Origin: Blautia liquoris
GTDB lineage: Bacteria; Bacillota; Clostridia; Lachnospirales; Lachnospiraceae
NCBI RefSeq assembly: GCF_015159595.1
Contig: NZ_CP063304.1
Coordinates: 930,001-994,000 of the forward strand
Length of the DNA stretch: 64,000 nt
Direction of reading: 5' to 3'
Under the pieces are notes generated by a model. The model saw nothing but the letters and a program-made list of their open reading frames with translations, made no database searches and had not been told where the DNA came from. A program made the position numbers and the translations under genes. Of the stretch, positions 15,594-24,637 are shown piece by piece; positions within the stretch are counted from its first letter, which is position 1, and each line of letters opens with the position of its first letter.

Positions 15594-17327
15594 ATGGACT
15601 ATAAGGAGATTTATGAGTCGTGGTTAAACAACCCATATTTTGATGAGAAAACTAAGGATGAACTGCGTTCCATTGCCGATGATGATAAGGAGATCAAAGA
15701 ACGCTTCTACAGAGATCTGGAATTTGGAACCGCAGGTCTGCGCGGCATCATCGGAGCAGGGACAAACCGCATGAATATCTATGTCATCCGCAAGACAACT
15801 CAGGGTCTGGCGAACTATATCCACTCTGTGGATGAAAAGTCAGGGGGTGTTGCAATCGCATACGATTCCCGGCATATGTCGCCGGAATTTGCCCGGGAGG
15901 CAGCTCTGTGTCTTGCTGCAAATGGAATCAAAGCATATATCTTTGAGTCGCTTCGCCCGACACCGGAGCTTTCCTTTGCTGTCCGGAAACTGGGATGTAT
16001 TGCGGGAATCAATATCACCGCCAGTCATAACCCGCCGAAATATAACGGCTACAAGGTATATTGGCAGGATGGAGCACAGATTACACCTCCGCATGATACC
16101 GGGATCATGGCAGAGGTAAAAAAAGTGACCGACTTTAAAACCGTCAAGACCATGAGCAAAGAGGAGGCAAAAAAAGCCGGATTATATCAGGTCATCGGCT
16201 CTGAGATTGATGACACCTACATTACAGAGCTAAAAAAACAGGTTCTGCATATGGATGCCATCAAAGAGGCAGCAAAGGATCTCAAGATTGTTTATTCACC
16301 GCTTCACGGAACTGGAAATATACCCGCGAGACGTGTTCTTAAGGAACTTGGCTTTGAAAATGTCTATGTTGTAAAAGAGCAGGAGCTGCCAAATGGTGAT
16401 TTTCCGACTGTGAGTTATCCGAATCCCGAAACGGACGAGGCATTCGACCTGGGTCTGCAGCTTGCAGAGGAAGTGGGAGCGGATTTGGTTCTGGCTACAG
16501 ATCCGGATGCAGATCGTCTGGGTGTTCGAGTTCGCGATAAAAACGGTGAATATCATACTCTTACCGGCAATATGTCAGGATGCCTGCTTGCCGATTACGA
16601 AATTGGACAGAGGAAAGTGATAACCGGACTTCCGGATGACGGTGCATTAATCAAGACGATCGTGACGACGAATATGGCAGATGCGATTGCAGAATATTAC
16701 CATGTCAGGCTGATTGAAGTTCTTACAGGATTTAAGTATATCGGGCAGCAGATCCTCGGATTCGAGAAAAGCGGAAAAGGAAGTTATTTATTTGGCTTTG
16801 AAGAGTCCTATGGATGTCTGATCGGTACGTATGCCCGTGATAAAGATGCGATTGTTGCAACTATGGCTCTGTGTGAAGCAGCGGCATACTATAAGACGAA
16901 GAATATGACGCTGTGGGATGCCATGATCTCGCTTTATGAGAGATATGGTTATTATAAAGATGAGATTTCCTCTATCACACTTGAGGGGATTGAGGGACTG
17001 GAAAAGATCGAGAAGATTATGTCAGCACTTCGAAAGAATCCTCCAAAAAAGCTGGGAAATTATAAAGTACACACATTTCGTGATTACGAAGAGGACAAGA
17101 TAGTAAATGTGGGTACAGGAGTCATAAAACCCACCAACCTGCCCGCATCTAATGTTCTATATTTTGATTTAAGCGACGATGCCTGGCTTTGCGTGAGACC
17201 ATCCGGGACCGAGCCAAAAGTTAAGATATATTATGGGGTGAAGGGGACCTCGCTTTGCGATGCCGATGAAAAATCCAAGGTTCTGGGCAAAGATGCCAAG
17301 GAGTTGATCGCACAGATGATGGAGTGA
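15594..17327 (+). CDS. Phosphoglucomutase/phosphomannomutase family protein
   Basis: The 577-residue protein has the four alpha-D-phosphohexomutase domains: the active serine loop ITASHNPPKYNGYKVYW (Ser at about residue 145), the metal loop TDPDADRLGV, the sugar loop GFEESYG, and the C-terminal phosphate loop RPSGTEPK. It interconverts glucose-1- and glucose-6-phosphate (or the mannose equivalents), feeding UDP-glucose and cell wall or glycolipid synthesis. Length and the EFGTAGLRG N-terminus match the long PgcA-type enzymes of Firmicutes. The start at 15594 is set by GGAGG 5 bases upstream. Confidence 0.93.
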   Translation: MDYKEIYESWLNNPYFDEKTKDELRSIADDDKEIKERFYRDLEFGTAGLRGIIGAGTNRMNIYVIRKTTQGLANYIHSVDEKSGGVAIAYDSRHMSPEFAREAALCLAANGIKAYIFESLRPTPELSFAVRKLGCIAGINITASHNPPKYNGYKVYWQDGAQITPPHDTGIMAEVKKVTDFKTVKTMSKEEAKKAGLYQVIGSEIDDTYITELKKQVLHMDAIKEAAKDLKIVYSPLHGTGNIPARRVLKELGFENVYVVKEQELPNGDFPTVSYPNPETDEAFDLGLQLAEEVGADLVLATDPDADRLGVRVRDKNGEYHTLTGNMSGCLLADYEIGQRKVITGLPDDGALIKTIVTTNMADAIAEYYHVRLIEVLTGFKYIGQQILGFEKSGKGSYLFGFEESYGCLIGTYARDKDAIVATMALCEAAAYYKTKNMTLWDAMISLYERYGYYKDEISSITLEGIEGLEKIEKIMSALRKNPPKKLGNYKVHTFRDYEEDKIVNVGTGVIKPTNLPASNVLYFDLSDDAWLCVRPSGTEPKVKIYYGVKGTSLCDADEKSKVLGKDAKELIAQMME

Positions 17328-17377
17328 CCTAAAAATAGGAAAAAACCTCTAAAAAGCTAAGAAATGCGGGAAATTCC

Positions 17378-17406
17378 TTGACAAATGAAGATACAGAGTA
17401 TATAAA
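17378..17406 (+). promoter_or_regulatory. Strong SigA-type promoter of hup
   Basis: A consensus TTGACA is followed after 17 bp by TATAAA, about 45 bp before the HU start. This fits the high expression expected for HU. Confidence 0.8.
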
Positions 17407-17450
17407 TAATTGTAGAGTTAAATTAGATGAAAGTACAGGAGGAATCACTC

Positions 17451-17723
17451 ATGAACAAAACAGAATTAGTTGCAGCTATCGCTGAGCAGACACAGTTATC
17501 AAAAAAAGACGCAGAGGCTGCTTTGAAAGCTTTTACAGATGTGGTAGCAGATGAATTGAAAAAAGGCGGTAAGGTACAACTGGTTGGCTTTGGAACGTTT
17601 GAAGTATCCGAACGTGGAGAGAGAGAGGGAAGAAATCCTCAGACTGGTGAGACTATGATTATCAAAGCTTCCAAATCCCCGAAATTTAAAGCCGGAAAAG
17701 CTTTAAAAGATATGATGAATTAA
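17451..17723 (+). CDS. hup: HU family nucleoid protein
   Basis: This 90-residue protein is a standard [15 protein letters not shown] at the start, the dimer core [19 protein letters not shown] and the DNA-binding arm with [19 protein letters not shown]-like residues at about 58-76. It bends and compacts DNA as a homodimer. The ATG follows AGGAGG at 9 bases. The small S4-domain gene follows after only 4 bases, as in the Bacillus/Clostridium yab cluster. Confidence 0.97.
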   Translation: MNKTELVAAIAEQTQLSKKDAEAALKAFTDVVADELKKGGKVQLVGFGTFEVSERGEREGRNPQTGETMIIKASKSPKFKAGKALKDMMN

Positions 17724-17727
17724 TCAT

Positions 17728-17967
17728 ATGCGATTAGACAAGTTTTTGAAAGTATCCCGATTGATCAAACGCAGAACCGTTGCAAACGAAGCATGTGATG
17801 CAGGACGTGTTCTTGTCAATGACCGTCCGGCCAAAGCATCTGTGAAGGTTAAGCCGGGAGACATTCTGGAGATCCGCTTCGGAAGCAAAGCGGCAAAAGT
17901 CGAGATTCTTAATGTGCAGGAAACTGTTCGCAAAGAAGATGCCGACAAGATGTATCGCTATTTATAA
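17728..17967 (+). CDS. rqcP: S4-domain RNA-binding protein RqcP (YabO)
   Basis: The 79-residue protein is almost entirely an S4 domain (MRLDKFLKVSRLIKRR, then VNDRPAKASVKVKPGD). RqcP binds the large ribosomal subunit and works with RqcH to add poly-Ala tails to stalled nascent chains during ribosome quality control. Its position between hup and yabP is the conserved Firmicutes order. Expression is probably coupled to hup. Confidence 0.9.
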   Translation: MRLDKFLKVSRLIKRRTVANEACDAGRVLVNDRPAKASVKVKPGDILEIRFGSKAAKVEILNVQETVRKEDADKMYRYL

Positions 17968-17973
17968 AGTGTA

Positions 17974-18029
17974 ATAGTTAAGTGAAAGCCCCCATATAAT
18001 AAGAAAGAAGTTATATGGAGGCTTTTTTT
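17974..18029 (+). promoter_or_regulatory. SigE-type promoter inside a terminator hairpin before yabP
   Basis: ATA (17974-17976), 16 bp, then CATATAAT (17993-18000) matches the SigE pattern ATA-N16-18-CATAnnnT. The -10 overlaps the 5' arm (17988-17999) of a 12-position stem with 11 pairs. The 3' arm (18011-18022) ends in GGAGGC and is followed by seven T. The hairpin would end rqcP transcripts and also hides the yabP Shine-Dalgarno. A transcript starting near 18007 would lack the 5' arm. Confidence 0.7.
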
Positions 18030-18031
18030 AT

Positions 18032-18310
18032 ATGGATGAACATTCCGGCGGACTGCATCAGATAAAGCTCACGAACAAAAGCAGCGGAACCATAAGCGGT
18101 GTGGTGGACGTGCTGTCTTTTGATGAAAATGAAATCCTGCTGGATACCACCGAGGGGAGGCTGATCATAAAAGGAAAAAATTTACATGTCGGGCGGCTGC
18201 AGCTGTCGGAGGGTGAAGTTGATCTGGACGGAGAGGTGGAAAGCCTTGTATATAGTTCTAAGGGACCGAAAGAAAAGAACGGTTCCCTGATTAAGCATTT
18301 ATTCGGGTAA
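18032..18310 (+). CDS. yabP: Sporulation protein YabP
   Basis: This 92-residue protein matches the YabP/YqfC beta-rich family (LTNKSSGTISGVVDVLSFDENEIL described as residues 14-37, then TTEGRLIIKGKNLHVGRLQLSEG). It is a mother-cell protein required for normal spore formation, with an unknown biochemical role. It lies in the conserved rqcP-yabP-yabQ-divIC order. Its ribosome site lies in the 3' arm of a hairpin with an embedded SigE-like promoter, consistent with sporulation-only expression. Confidence 0.9.
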   Translation: MDEHSGGLHQIKLTNKSSGTISGVVDVLSFDENEILLDTTEGRLIIKGKNLHVGRLQLSEGEVDLDGEVESLVYSSKGPKEKNGSLIKHLFG

Positions 18311-18315
18311 AATAT

Positions 18316-18846
18316 ATGAGCGCATATATGGGCAGAGAGCTTCTGCTGTTTACAAAATCTATCTGGTACGGTGCCCTCCTGGTACTCACCTATGACATCC
18401 TTAAGATCTGCCGCAATGTAATCAGACACAGTAATGCTTTTACAACATTCGAAGATCTGGTCTACTGGATATTCTGCGCTCTTTTTCTGTTTGCAAGGTT
18501 CTTTAAGGAGAACAGTGGTATCTTAAGAGGGTATCTGGCGGCGGGGATTGTGGTCGGAAGTCTGGCGTGCTATTTCAGCATCAGCCCTGTTTTTGTAAGA
18601 TTCTTTACATTTTTGTCTAAAAAGGTTTGGAAAGTACTTTTAATACCGCTGAAAATTGTAAAAAAAGTGATAAAAAGGTTGAAATCTAGTCTGTTTCAAG
18701 GTAAAATGTTTGTGAAACGCAAGATCGGTTCCGGAGTAAAAGGCCTGGGGAGGCATTTCCGGAATAATAATAAGGGTGAGGAAGCAGATGAAGAAAAAAA
18801 AGGCAGGCAAAAAAAGACGCGAAAGCGCAAAAAGCAGAAAAAATAA
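18316..18846 (+). CDS. yabQ: Spore cortex biosynthesis protein YabQ
   Basis: The 176-residue protein has the YabQ layout: several hydrophobic segments in the first 110 residues (around 12-28, 48-66, 75-92), then a very basic Lys/Arg-rich tail. YabQ is a mother-cell membrane protein needed for cortex formation in Bacillus. It starts 5 bases after yabP and overlaps the divIC start by 59 bases, so the three genes are tightly coupled. Confidence 0.85.
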   Translation: MSAYMGRELLLFTKSIWYGALLVLTYDILKICRNVIRHSNAFTTFEDLVYWIFCALFLFARFFKENSGILRGYLAAGIVVGSLACYFSISPVFVRFFTFLSKKVWKVLLIPLKIVKKVIKRLKSSLFQGKMFVKRKIGSGVKGLGRHFRNNNKGEEADEEKKGRQKKTRKRKKQKK

Positions 18847-19111
18847 AGCTGCTATGTGCTGTATTTCTTTTGTTGTGACAATGTTGTTGGCAGTTTTACT
18901 ATTTGAAGGCCATTCGATGAAGATGAAAATTCATGCGAATGAGGAGAGAACTGCAAAGCTTGAAAAGCAGATAGAAAAAGAAAACAAAAGAACGGATGAT
19001 ATCAACAGTCTTTCTGATTATATGCAAAGCGATGAGTATCTTGAAAAGTCTGCGAAAGAAAAACTTGGTCTTGTTAAGGAGAATGAGATTATCTTTAAAG
19101 AGTCGAAGTAG
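18788..19111 (+). CDS. divIC: Septum formation initiator DivIC/FtsB
   Basis: The 107-residue protein has a basic N-terminus, one transmembrane helix (about residues 24-44) and an extracytoplasmic coiled coil (about 50-80) with the ESAKEKLGLVKENEIIF-type C-terminal motif of DivIC/FtsB. It stabilises the FtsL-DivIB complex at the division septum. ATG at 18788 is preferred since GGTGAGGAAG precedes it; the frame is open to a GTG at 18776. It overlaps the end of yabQ. Confidence 0.88.
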   Translation: MKKKKAGKKRRESAKSRKNKAAMCCISFVVTMLLAVLLFEGHSMKMKIHANEERTAKLEKQIEKENKRTDDINSLSDYMQSDEYLEKSAKEKLGLVKENEIIFKESK

Positions 19112-19142
19112 CAGGTAAAGAGTCGAAACAGAAAGCATTTTT

Positions 19143-19207
19143 TGGCGAAAAGTTTTTTTGATTTCTATGTTCTTTTGACATTTTTTTTACAATTGAACGG
19201 TTATAAT
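19143..19207 (+). promoter_or_regulatory. Spo0A-type promoter of spoIIE
   Basis: TTGACA (19175-19180) and TATAAT (19202-19207) are separated by 21 bp, too long for ordinary SigA promoters but characteristic of the Spo0A-activated spoIIE/spoIIG class. An exact 0A box TGGCGAA lies at 19143-19149, and TTTGACA at 19174-19180 (6 of 7 to the reverse box) overlaps the -35. Two more AGTCGAA (6 of 7) lie at 19101 and 19121. Confidence 0.7.
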
Positions 19208-19243
19208 ATTCCATTAGTACAGGGTGAAGAGGAGGAGTATTAT

Positions 19244-20728
19244 ATGCCGGGTTGGATCATTGCCATGTTCGCAATCGGCGGTCTGCTGGTTGTACGGGAC
19301 ATGGCATTCACTGTTTTAAGGACAAGAAAAGGCAGGGTGGAATCGGAGATCTATGACAAACACCCGCAGAAAGAACAGATGGAACAATATGCACATTCTT
19401 TCCAGAAACTGGCGAATACATTCTACAGCATGCCATATCGGAAAGACCATTTATCGAATCAGGAAAAAGATGAGATCTTAAAGCAGCTTCAGGAAGAGCT
19501 CTGTGATGGGTGCGCTAAATTTGACTCTTGCTGGAGACTTTGCTACCATCTCAATTACCAACAGGCTTGTGATCTGATCGGGACGCTGGAAGAGGGAGAT
19601 CCGGATCAGATTACACGTGCACAAGGGGACTGGATGATACATTGTATTGATGGGGCTCATTACCTTGATCGCATGAAACAGCTTTTTTTTCATTCGAGAC
19701 AGGCATTGGTCTGGAATAATAAGCTGATTGAGAACCGCCTTGCAGTTGCAGAGCAGCTGGGTGAGGTGGCGAACATTATGCAGAAGACAGCAGAAGATAT
19801 CTACAGCATCAGTACTGTCCCAGACAATCTGGAGGATCAGGTGACAAAAGTTCTCCGAAAACAGCATGTGATCGTCAAGAAGATGTGGATGCTGGAAAAA
19901 CCAGAGGATAAGATTCAGATATACGTCACAATGCGCGCTCGTGCAGGCCAGTGTGTGACATTACACGAAATTGCTAATATCTTATCGAAGATCTGTGGGA
20001 CAACCCTTCGGGCTGTAAAAGAAGGCCATACGATCATCAATGGAGAGTATAATACCGTGCTTTTCATTGAAGATGTAAATTTTCGTGTCTTATATGGAGT
20101 TGCAAAGGTGACCAAAGCAAACGAAAGTATCTCCGGAGATAATTATATCTGTACCGATGACGGCGGACGATTCGTCATGTGTCTCTCTGATGGAATGGGG
20201 TCAGGGCTTGATGCCAACAAGGAGAGCGAAGCGGTTGTGGATCTGATGGAGCAGTTTATCAGCTCGGGTTTTTCAAAAGAAGCTGCGGCAAAGATGATTA
20301 ATTCCGCACTGGTGCTTCAAAGAAGTGACGGAATGTTCTCGACAGTCGATCTTTGCTCTTTAGATCTGTACAGTGGGGTCTGTGAATTCTTAAAAGCAGG
20401 TGCTGCCACCACATTTATCAAAAGAGATCAGTGGGTGGAGACAATCACCTCCACAAGTATAGCAGCCGGCCTGGTGCAGCAGCTGGATTTTGACACGGCT
20501 TCAAAAAAACTGTATAATGGTGATTACCTGATTATGGTAACGGATGGAGTTTTAGATGCACTGCCTCTTTCGGAAGAAGAGGAGACTATGAAGGAAATTA
20601 TTATGCAGATACATAGTACAACTCCTAAGGAGGTCGGTCGTGCAATACTGGAACGTGTGATGGCATACTGCGGCTATAAAGCCAAAGATGACATGACTGT
20701 GCTCGTTGCCGGTGTCTGGGAAAAATAG
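19244..20728 (+). CDS. spoIIE: SpoIIE-type serine phosphatase, short form
   Basis: The 494-residue protein contains the SpoIIE middle region with a Cys-rich segment (LCDGCAKFDSCWRLCYHLN, about residues 86-104) and a C-terminal PP2C-like domain (about 280-494) with SDGMGSGLDANKES, TVDLCSLDLY, VTDGVLDALP and KDDMTVLV metal motifs. SpoIIE dephosphorylates SpoIIAA and so activates SigF in the forespore. It has only one N-terminal membrane segment (about 3-22) instead of the ten-helix domain of the roughly 800-residue Bacillus protein, and the upstream gene leaves no room for it. ATG at 19244 follows GAGGAGGAG. It lies in the conserved order before tilS-hpt-ftsH. Confidence 0.88.
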   Translation: MPGWIIAMFAIGGLLVVRDMAFTVLRTRKGRVESEIYDKHPQKEQMEQYAHSFQKLANTFYSMPYRKDHLSNQEKDEILKQLQEELCDGCAKFDSCWRLCYHLNYQQACDLIGTLEEGDPDQITRAQGDWMIHCIDGAHYLDRMKQLFFHSRQALVWNNKLIENRLAVAEQLGEVANIMQKTAEDIYSISTVPDNLEDQVTKVLRKQHVIVKKMWMLEKPEDKIQIYVTMRARAGQCVTLHEIANILSKICGTTLRAVKEGHTIINGEYNTVLFIEDVNFRVLYGVAKVTKANESISGDNYICTDDGGRFVMCLSDGMGSGLDANKESEAVVDLMEQFISSGFSKEAAAKMINSALVLQRSDGMFSTVDLCSLDLYSGVCEFLKAGAATTFIKRDQWVETITSTSIAAGLVQQLDFDTASKKLYNGDYLIMVTDGVLDALPLSEEEETMKEIIMQIHSTTPKEVGRAILERVMAYCGYKAKDDMTVLVAGVWEK

Positions 20729-20743
20729 GAAACAGGTAATAAT

Positions 20744-22162
20744 ATGATTGAGGCTCGTGTTTATAAATTTATAAGAGAACATACTATGCTCTTTCCCGGC
20801 GATGTCTGTCTGGTCGGTTTGTCGGGGGGCGCTGATTCCGTATGTCTGTTGGTGTTGCTAAATCGTCTGAAGACAAAACTGGGGATTCAAATTCAGGCTG
20901 TGCATGTCAACCACAACATAAGAGGAGAGGAAGCCATAAGAGATGCCAGATATGCAAAAGATGTATGCCGTTCCCTCGACATTCCCTTCTATGAATATTC
21001 TTATCCGGTACAGGAGCTGGCAAGGGAGAAACATATGGGAACAGAAGAGATGGGAAGGCTAGTGCGTAAAAAAGCTTATACGGACTGTATGAACCGTCAT
21101 GGAGCTACAAAACTTGCACTTGCACATCATCAAAATGATCTGACTGAGACTTTTTTGTTCCATTTGGCTCGGGGGACGTCGCTTAACGGGCTTGCAGCGA
21201 TCCGGCCGGTGCGTGATAACGTAATCCGGCCACTTTTATGTGTCAGCCGGAAGGAAATTGAAGATTATTTAAATAAAAATAAGATTAGATATTGTGAGGA
21301 CAGTACGAATGCGGAGGATGATTATACAAGAAATCGGATCCGTCATCATGTGCTGTCCTATTTGACGGAACATGTGAATAAGGAAACCGTTTCACATATA
21401 TCGGCTGTATCCTTTGACATTCTGGAAGTGTTAGATTATATTGAAAGACAGGCGAAGAGGGTATCTGATCAAAGTATTGAATTCGTCTGTAGTCCAGATG
21501 CTTTCGATTCTCATAAAATCATAAAAGTAAAAATTAAGGAAAGTTTTTTTCAATATGATCATGTTCTGCAGAGAACGGCAGTGATGCGTGCTATTCAAAC
21601 GCTCTGTGGGGAAAGCAGAAATATTACGAGAGAACATGTGGAAGGTGTGCTAAAGTTGTGGCAGGAACCGGTGGGAAAGCAGATTGATCTGCCTCATAAG
21701 ATAACGGCTGTTCGAAATTATCATGATATAGAGCTCACGATGAAATGGATCAAGAATGATATCCGTGCTGGAGAAATTTACAGACTGCCGCTGGATCAGG
21801 AGATACAGTGGGGAAGTTTTCGTATGAAAGCAAAGGTTTTTCCTTATAACGGGCAATTAATTCCGGAAAAAACATGTACGAAATGGTTTGATTATGGTAA
21901 AATAAACCCAGATGTCGTGTTTCGTACCAGAAAAAGCGGTGATTATATTATGATAAATGCCTCGGGTGGTCATAAGAAGCTGAAAGATTATCTGATTGAC
22001 TGCAAGATTCCAAGACATGAGCGTGATCAGCTGCTGTTGCTGACATCCGGGAGCGAAGTGCTCTGGGTTGTCGGATATCGGATTGGTGAATCCGCAAAGG
22101 TTGATGAAAACACAAAGCAGATATTAGAAATACAAGTAACAGGAGGAAATACGAATGAGTGA
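20744..22162 (+). CDS. tilS: tRNA(Ile)-lysidine synthase
   Basis: The 472-residue protein has the PP-loop ATPase motif LVGLSGGADSVCLL near residues 24-37, HVNHNIRGEEA, the ALAHHQNDLTET metal/ATP loop and a C-terminal TilS domain. It attaches lysine to C34 of the tRNA-Ile that reads AUA. It starts 15 bases after spoIIE and overlaps hpt by 8 bases, the conserved Firmicutes arrangement. Confidence 0.94.
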   Translation: MIEARVYKFIREHTMLFPGDVCLVGLSGGADSVCLLVLLNRLKTKLGIQIQAVHVNHNIRGEEAIRDARYAKDVCRSLDIPFYEYSYPVQELAREKHMGTEEMGRLVRKKAYTDCMNRHGATKLALAHHQNDLTETFLFHLARGTSLNGLAAIRPVRDNVIRPLLCVSRKEIEDYLNKNKIRYCEDSTNAEDDYTRNRIRHHVLSYLTEHVNKETVSHISAVSFDILEVLDYIERQAKRVSDQSIEFVCSPDAFDSHKIIKVKIKESFFQYDHVLQRTAVMRAIQTLCGESRNITREHVEGVLKLWQEPVGKQIDLPHKITAVRNYHDIELTMKWIKNDIRAGEIYRLPLDQEIQWGSFRMKAKVFPYNGQLIPEKTCTKWFDYGKINPDVVFRTRKSGDYIMINASGGHKKLKDYLIDCKIPRHERDQLLLLTSGSEVLWVVGYRIGESAKVDENTKQILEIQVTGGNTNE

Positions 22163-22682
22163 AAAGATTCGGGAATTGATTAGCGAGGAAAAGATAGATG
22201 CCCGGATTCGCGAAGTTGCAGAACGGATAAGCCGGGATTATGCCGGCAAGAAGCTGCATATGATCTGTGTATTGAAGGGCGGAGTGTTTTTTATGTGTGA
22301 ACTGTCTAAGCGTATTACGGTTCCCGTGAGCCTAGATTTTATGTCGGTATCCAGCTATGGCAATGAGATGAATTCCAGCGGGGTTGTCAAGATTATAAAG
22401 GATCTGGATGAACCGTTGGAGGGAAAGGATGTATTGATTGTTGAGGATATCATTGATTCTGGAAGAACCCTGGGATATCTTATGGACATTCTGGAAAAAA
22501 GACATCCGGCGAGCTTAAAGCTCTGCACTCTGCTTGATAAGCCCGAAAGGCGTGTCGTAGACATACAGACGCAGTATTGCTGTTTCGAGATTCCGGATCA
22601 GTTTGTCGTCGGTTACGGACTGGACTATGCACAAAAATACAGAAACCTCCCCTACATCGGTGTGGTTGATTTTGAAGACTAA
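22155..22682 (+). CDS. hpt: Hypoxanthine phosphoribosyltransferase
   Basis: The 175-residue protein has the PRPP-binding motif VLIVEDIIDSGRTL (about residues 95-108) and the N-terminal KGGVFFMCEL loop of HPRT. It converts hypoxanthine or guanine to IMP or GMP. AGGAGG lies upstream of its ATG inside the end of tilS, so the two are translationally coupled. Confidence 0.95.
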   Translation: MSEKIRELISEEKIDARIREVAERISRDYAGKKLHMICVLKGGVFFMCELSKRITVPVSLDFMSVSSYGNEMNSSGVVKIIKDLDEPLEGKDVLIVEDIIDSGRTLGYLMDILEKRHPASLKLCTLLDKPERRVVDIQTQYCCFEIPDQFVVGYGLDYAQKYRNLPYIGVVDFED

Positions 22683-22691
22683 AGGAAAGGC

Positions 22692-24551
22692 TTGGTAGAT
22701 ATTTTGAAAAAACAAACCAGAGGAGTTGGCGGATACCTCATATTGGCATTGCTATTAATTGTCATACTGGGGTATCTTCCGGGACTGATCAAGAGGGGTC
22801 AGACAGTTTCAGAGAATACTTTTACAGAGGATTTAAAAAAGGGGAACATTCAGCAGATCGAGATTTCCCAGAACAGAGAAGTTCCGACGGGAAGTCTGTA
22901 TTATACAACAGATGATGACAAAACCTCGACCTATGTGTTCAGTGATATCAGTAAATTGGAGAAACAACTTAAAGATGCAGGATTTACAAACTACAATCTG
23001 AAAGATGTTCCACATGACAGTAGTTTTCTAAATATTGTGTTTCCAATTCTGATCAGTGCGGTGATGGTAATCTTAGTTATGACGATGATGGGCCGTATGA
23101 TGCAGGGAGCCAGCGGCGGAAGCAGCGGGAAGATGATGGATTTTGGAAAGAGTAATGCAAAAGTTGCATCGAAGAATGATCCGAAAACAACCTTTCGTGA
23201 CGTTGCAGGTCTAAAAGAGGAGAAAGAAGATCTGGAAGAGATTGTGGATTTTCTGAAAAAACCTGAGAAATTTACAAAGGTAGGTGCCAGAATTCCCAAA
23301 GGGGTATTACTTGTCGGACCTCCGGGAACCGGTAAGACCTTACTTGCAAAAGCTGTAGCCGGAGAGGCTGGTGTTCCATTTTTCAGCATATCCGGTTCCG
23401 ATTTTGTCGAAATGTTTGTAGGTGTCGGGGCATCTCGTGTGAGAGATTTGTTCGAAGAGGGAAAGAAACATGCTCCATGCATTATCTTTATCGACGAGAT
23501 CGATGCAGTTGCAAGACGCCGTGGTACCGGAATGGGCGGCGGACATGATGAGCGTGAACAGACTCTGAATCAGCTGCTTGTCGAGATGGATGGATTTGGT
23601 ATCAACGAGGGAATTATTGTCATAGCGGCGACAAACCGTGTAGATATTCTGGATCCGGCAATCTTAAGGCCCGGACGTTTTGACCGAAGAGTCGTTGTCG
23701 GTGCACCTGATGTCGACGGAAGAGAGGAAATTTTAAAAGTTCATGCCAAGGGCAAGCCATTTGCTGAGGATGTGGATTTAAGACAGATTGCCCAGACGAC
23801 TGCAGGATTCACGGGTGCGGAGCTTGAGAACCTCCTGAATGAGGCTGCAATCATGGCTGCTAAAGATGGCAGGGCTTATCTGAAGCAGGACGATATCAAA
23901 TCAGCCTTTGTGAAAGTTGGAATCGGAACTGAGAAGAAGAGCCGTGTGATTTCAGAAAAAGAAAAAAGAATCACTGCTTATCATGAGACGGGTCATGCGA
24001 TTTTATTCCATGTACTTCCCGATATGGATCCGGTCTATACGATATCTATTATTCCTACCGGGCAGGGGGCAGCAGGTTATACAATGCCTCAGCCTGAAAA
24101 TGATGAAATGTTCAATACCAGGGGAAAGATGCTTCAGTACATCATGGTTTCACTTGGCGGACGTGTGGCGGAGGAGCTGATTTTTGATGATATTACCACC
24201 GGGGCTTCGCAGGATATCAGACAGGCGACTAGGACGGCAAAAGCCATGGTTACAAAGTATGGTATGTCAGGCAAATTAGGGCTGGTGGATTACAGTGAAG
24301 AGGACTCAGATGAGGTGTTTATCGGAAGAGACTGGGGGCATACGAAGAATTTCAGCGAGGATGTACAGTCCACAATCGATGCAGAAGTTCATGCCATCAT
24401 TGAAGAGTGTCATGAGAAGGCAAGAAAGATTATCTCTGAACACTCTTACGTACTCCATGAGGCTGCAAAACAGCTGATGACGAAAGAAAAGCTGAATCGT
24501 CAGGAGTTTGAGGCAATATTTGCAGAGGAGCCAAAAACTGTAGAGGGATGA
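22692..24551 (+). CDS. ftsH: ATP-dependent zinc metalloprotease FtsH
   Basis: The protein (619 residues from TTG 22692) has two transmembrane helices (about 14-31 and 110-130) flanking a small outer domain, then the AAA+ module with [16 protein letters not shown] (Walker A), [15 protein letters not shown] (Walker B) and the SRH, then the M41 zinc site HETGHAI (HExGH). It degrades membrane and regulatory proteins. TTG at 22692 sits 5 bases after AAAGGA. A second in-frame TTG at 22704 is possible. Confidence 0.95.
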   Translation: MVDILKKQTRGVGGYLILALLLIVILGYLPGLIKRGQTVSENTFTEDLKKGNIQQIEISQNREVPTGSLYYTTDDDKTSTYVFSDISKLEKQLKDAGFTNYNLKDVPHDSSFLNIVFPILISAVMVILVMTMMGRMMQGASGGSSGKMMDFGKSNAKVASKNDPKTTFRDVAGLKEEKEDLEEIVDFLKKPEKFTKVGARIPKGVLLVGPPGTGKTLLAKAVAGEAGVPFFSISGSDFVEMFVGVGASRVRDLFEEGKKHAPCIIFIDEIDAVARRRGTGMGGGHDEREQTLNQLLVEMDGFGINEGIIVIAATNRVDILDPAILRPGRFDRRVVVGAPDVDGREEILKVHAKGKPFAEDVDLRQIAQTTAGFTGAELENLLNEAAIMAAKDGRAYLKQDDIKSAFVKVGIGTEKKSRVISEKEKRITAYHETGHAILFHVLPDMDPVYTISIIPTGQGAAGYTMPQPENDEMFNTRGKMLQYIMVSLGGRVAEELIFDDITTGASQDIRQATRTAKAMVTKYGMSGKLGLVDYSEEDSDEVFIGRDWGHTKNFSEDVQSTIDAEVHAIIEECHEKARKIISEHSYVLHEAAKQLMTKEKLNRQEFEAIFAEEPKTVEG

Positions 24552-24597
24552 TAAAATAAAAATAGACAAAAATCGACACCGAATTTTGTGAAATTTG

Positions 24598-24631
24598 TTG
24601 AGACTTTTTGCCTGAGTTATGGTACTATAAT
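24598..24631 (+). promoter_or_regulatory. Long-spaced promoter-like sequence after ftsH
   Basis: TTGAGA and TATAAT are separated by 22 bp, with ATCGACA (6 of 7 to the reverse 0A box) 20 bp upstream at 24572-24578. The spacing is of the Spo0A-activated kind. No protein gene follows before a strong terminator. Confidence 0.35.
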
Positions 24632-24637
24632 AACTGT

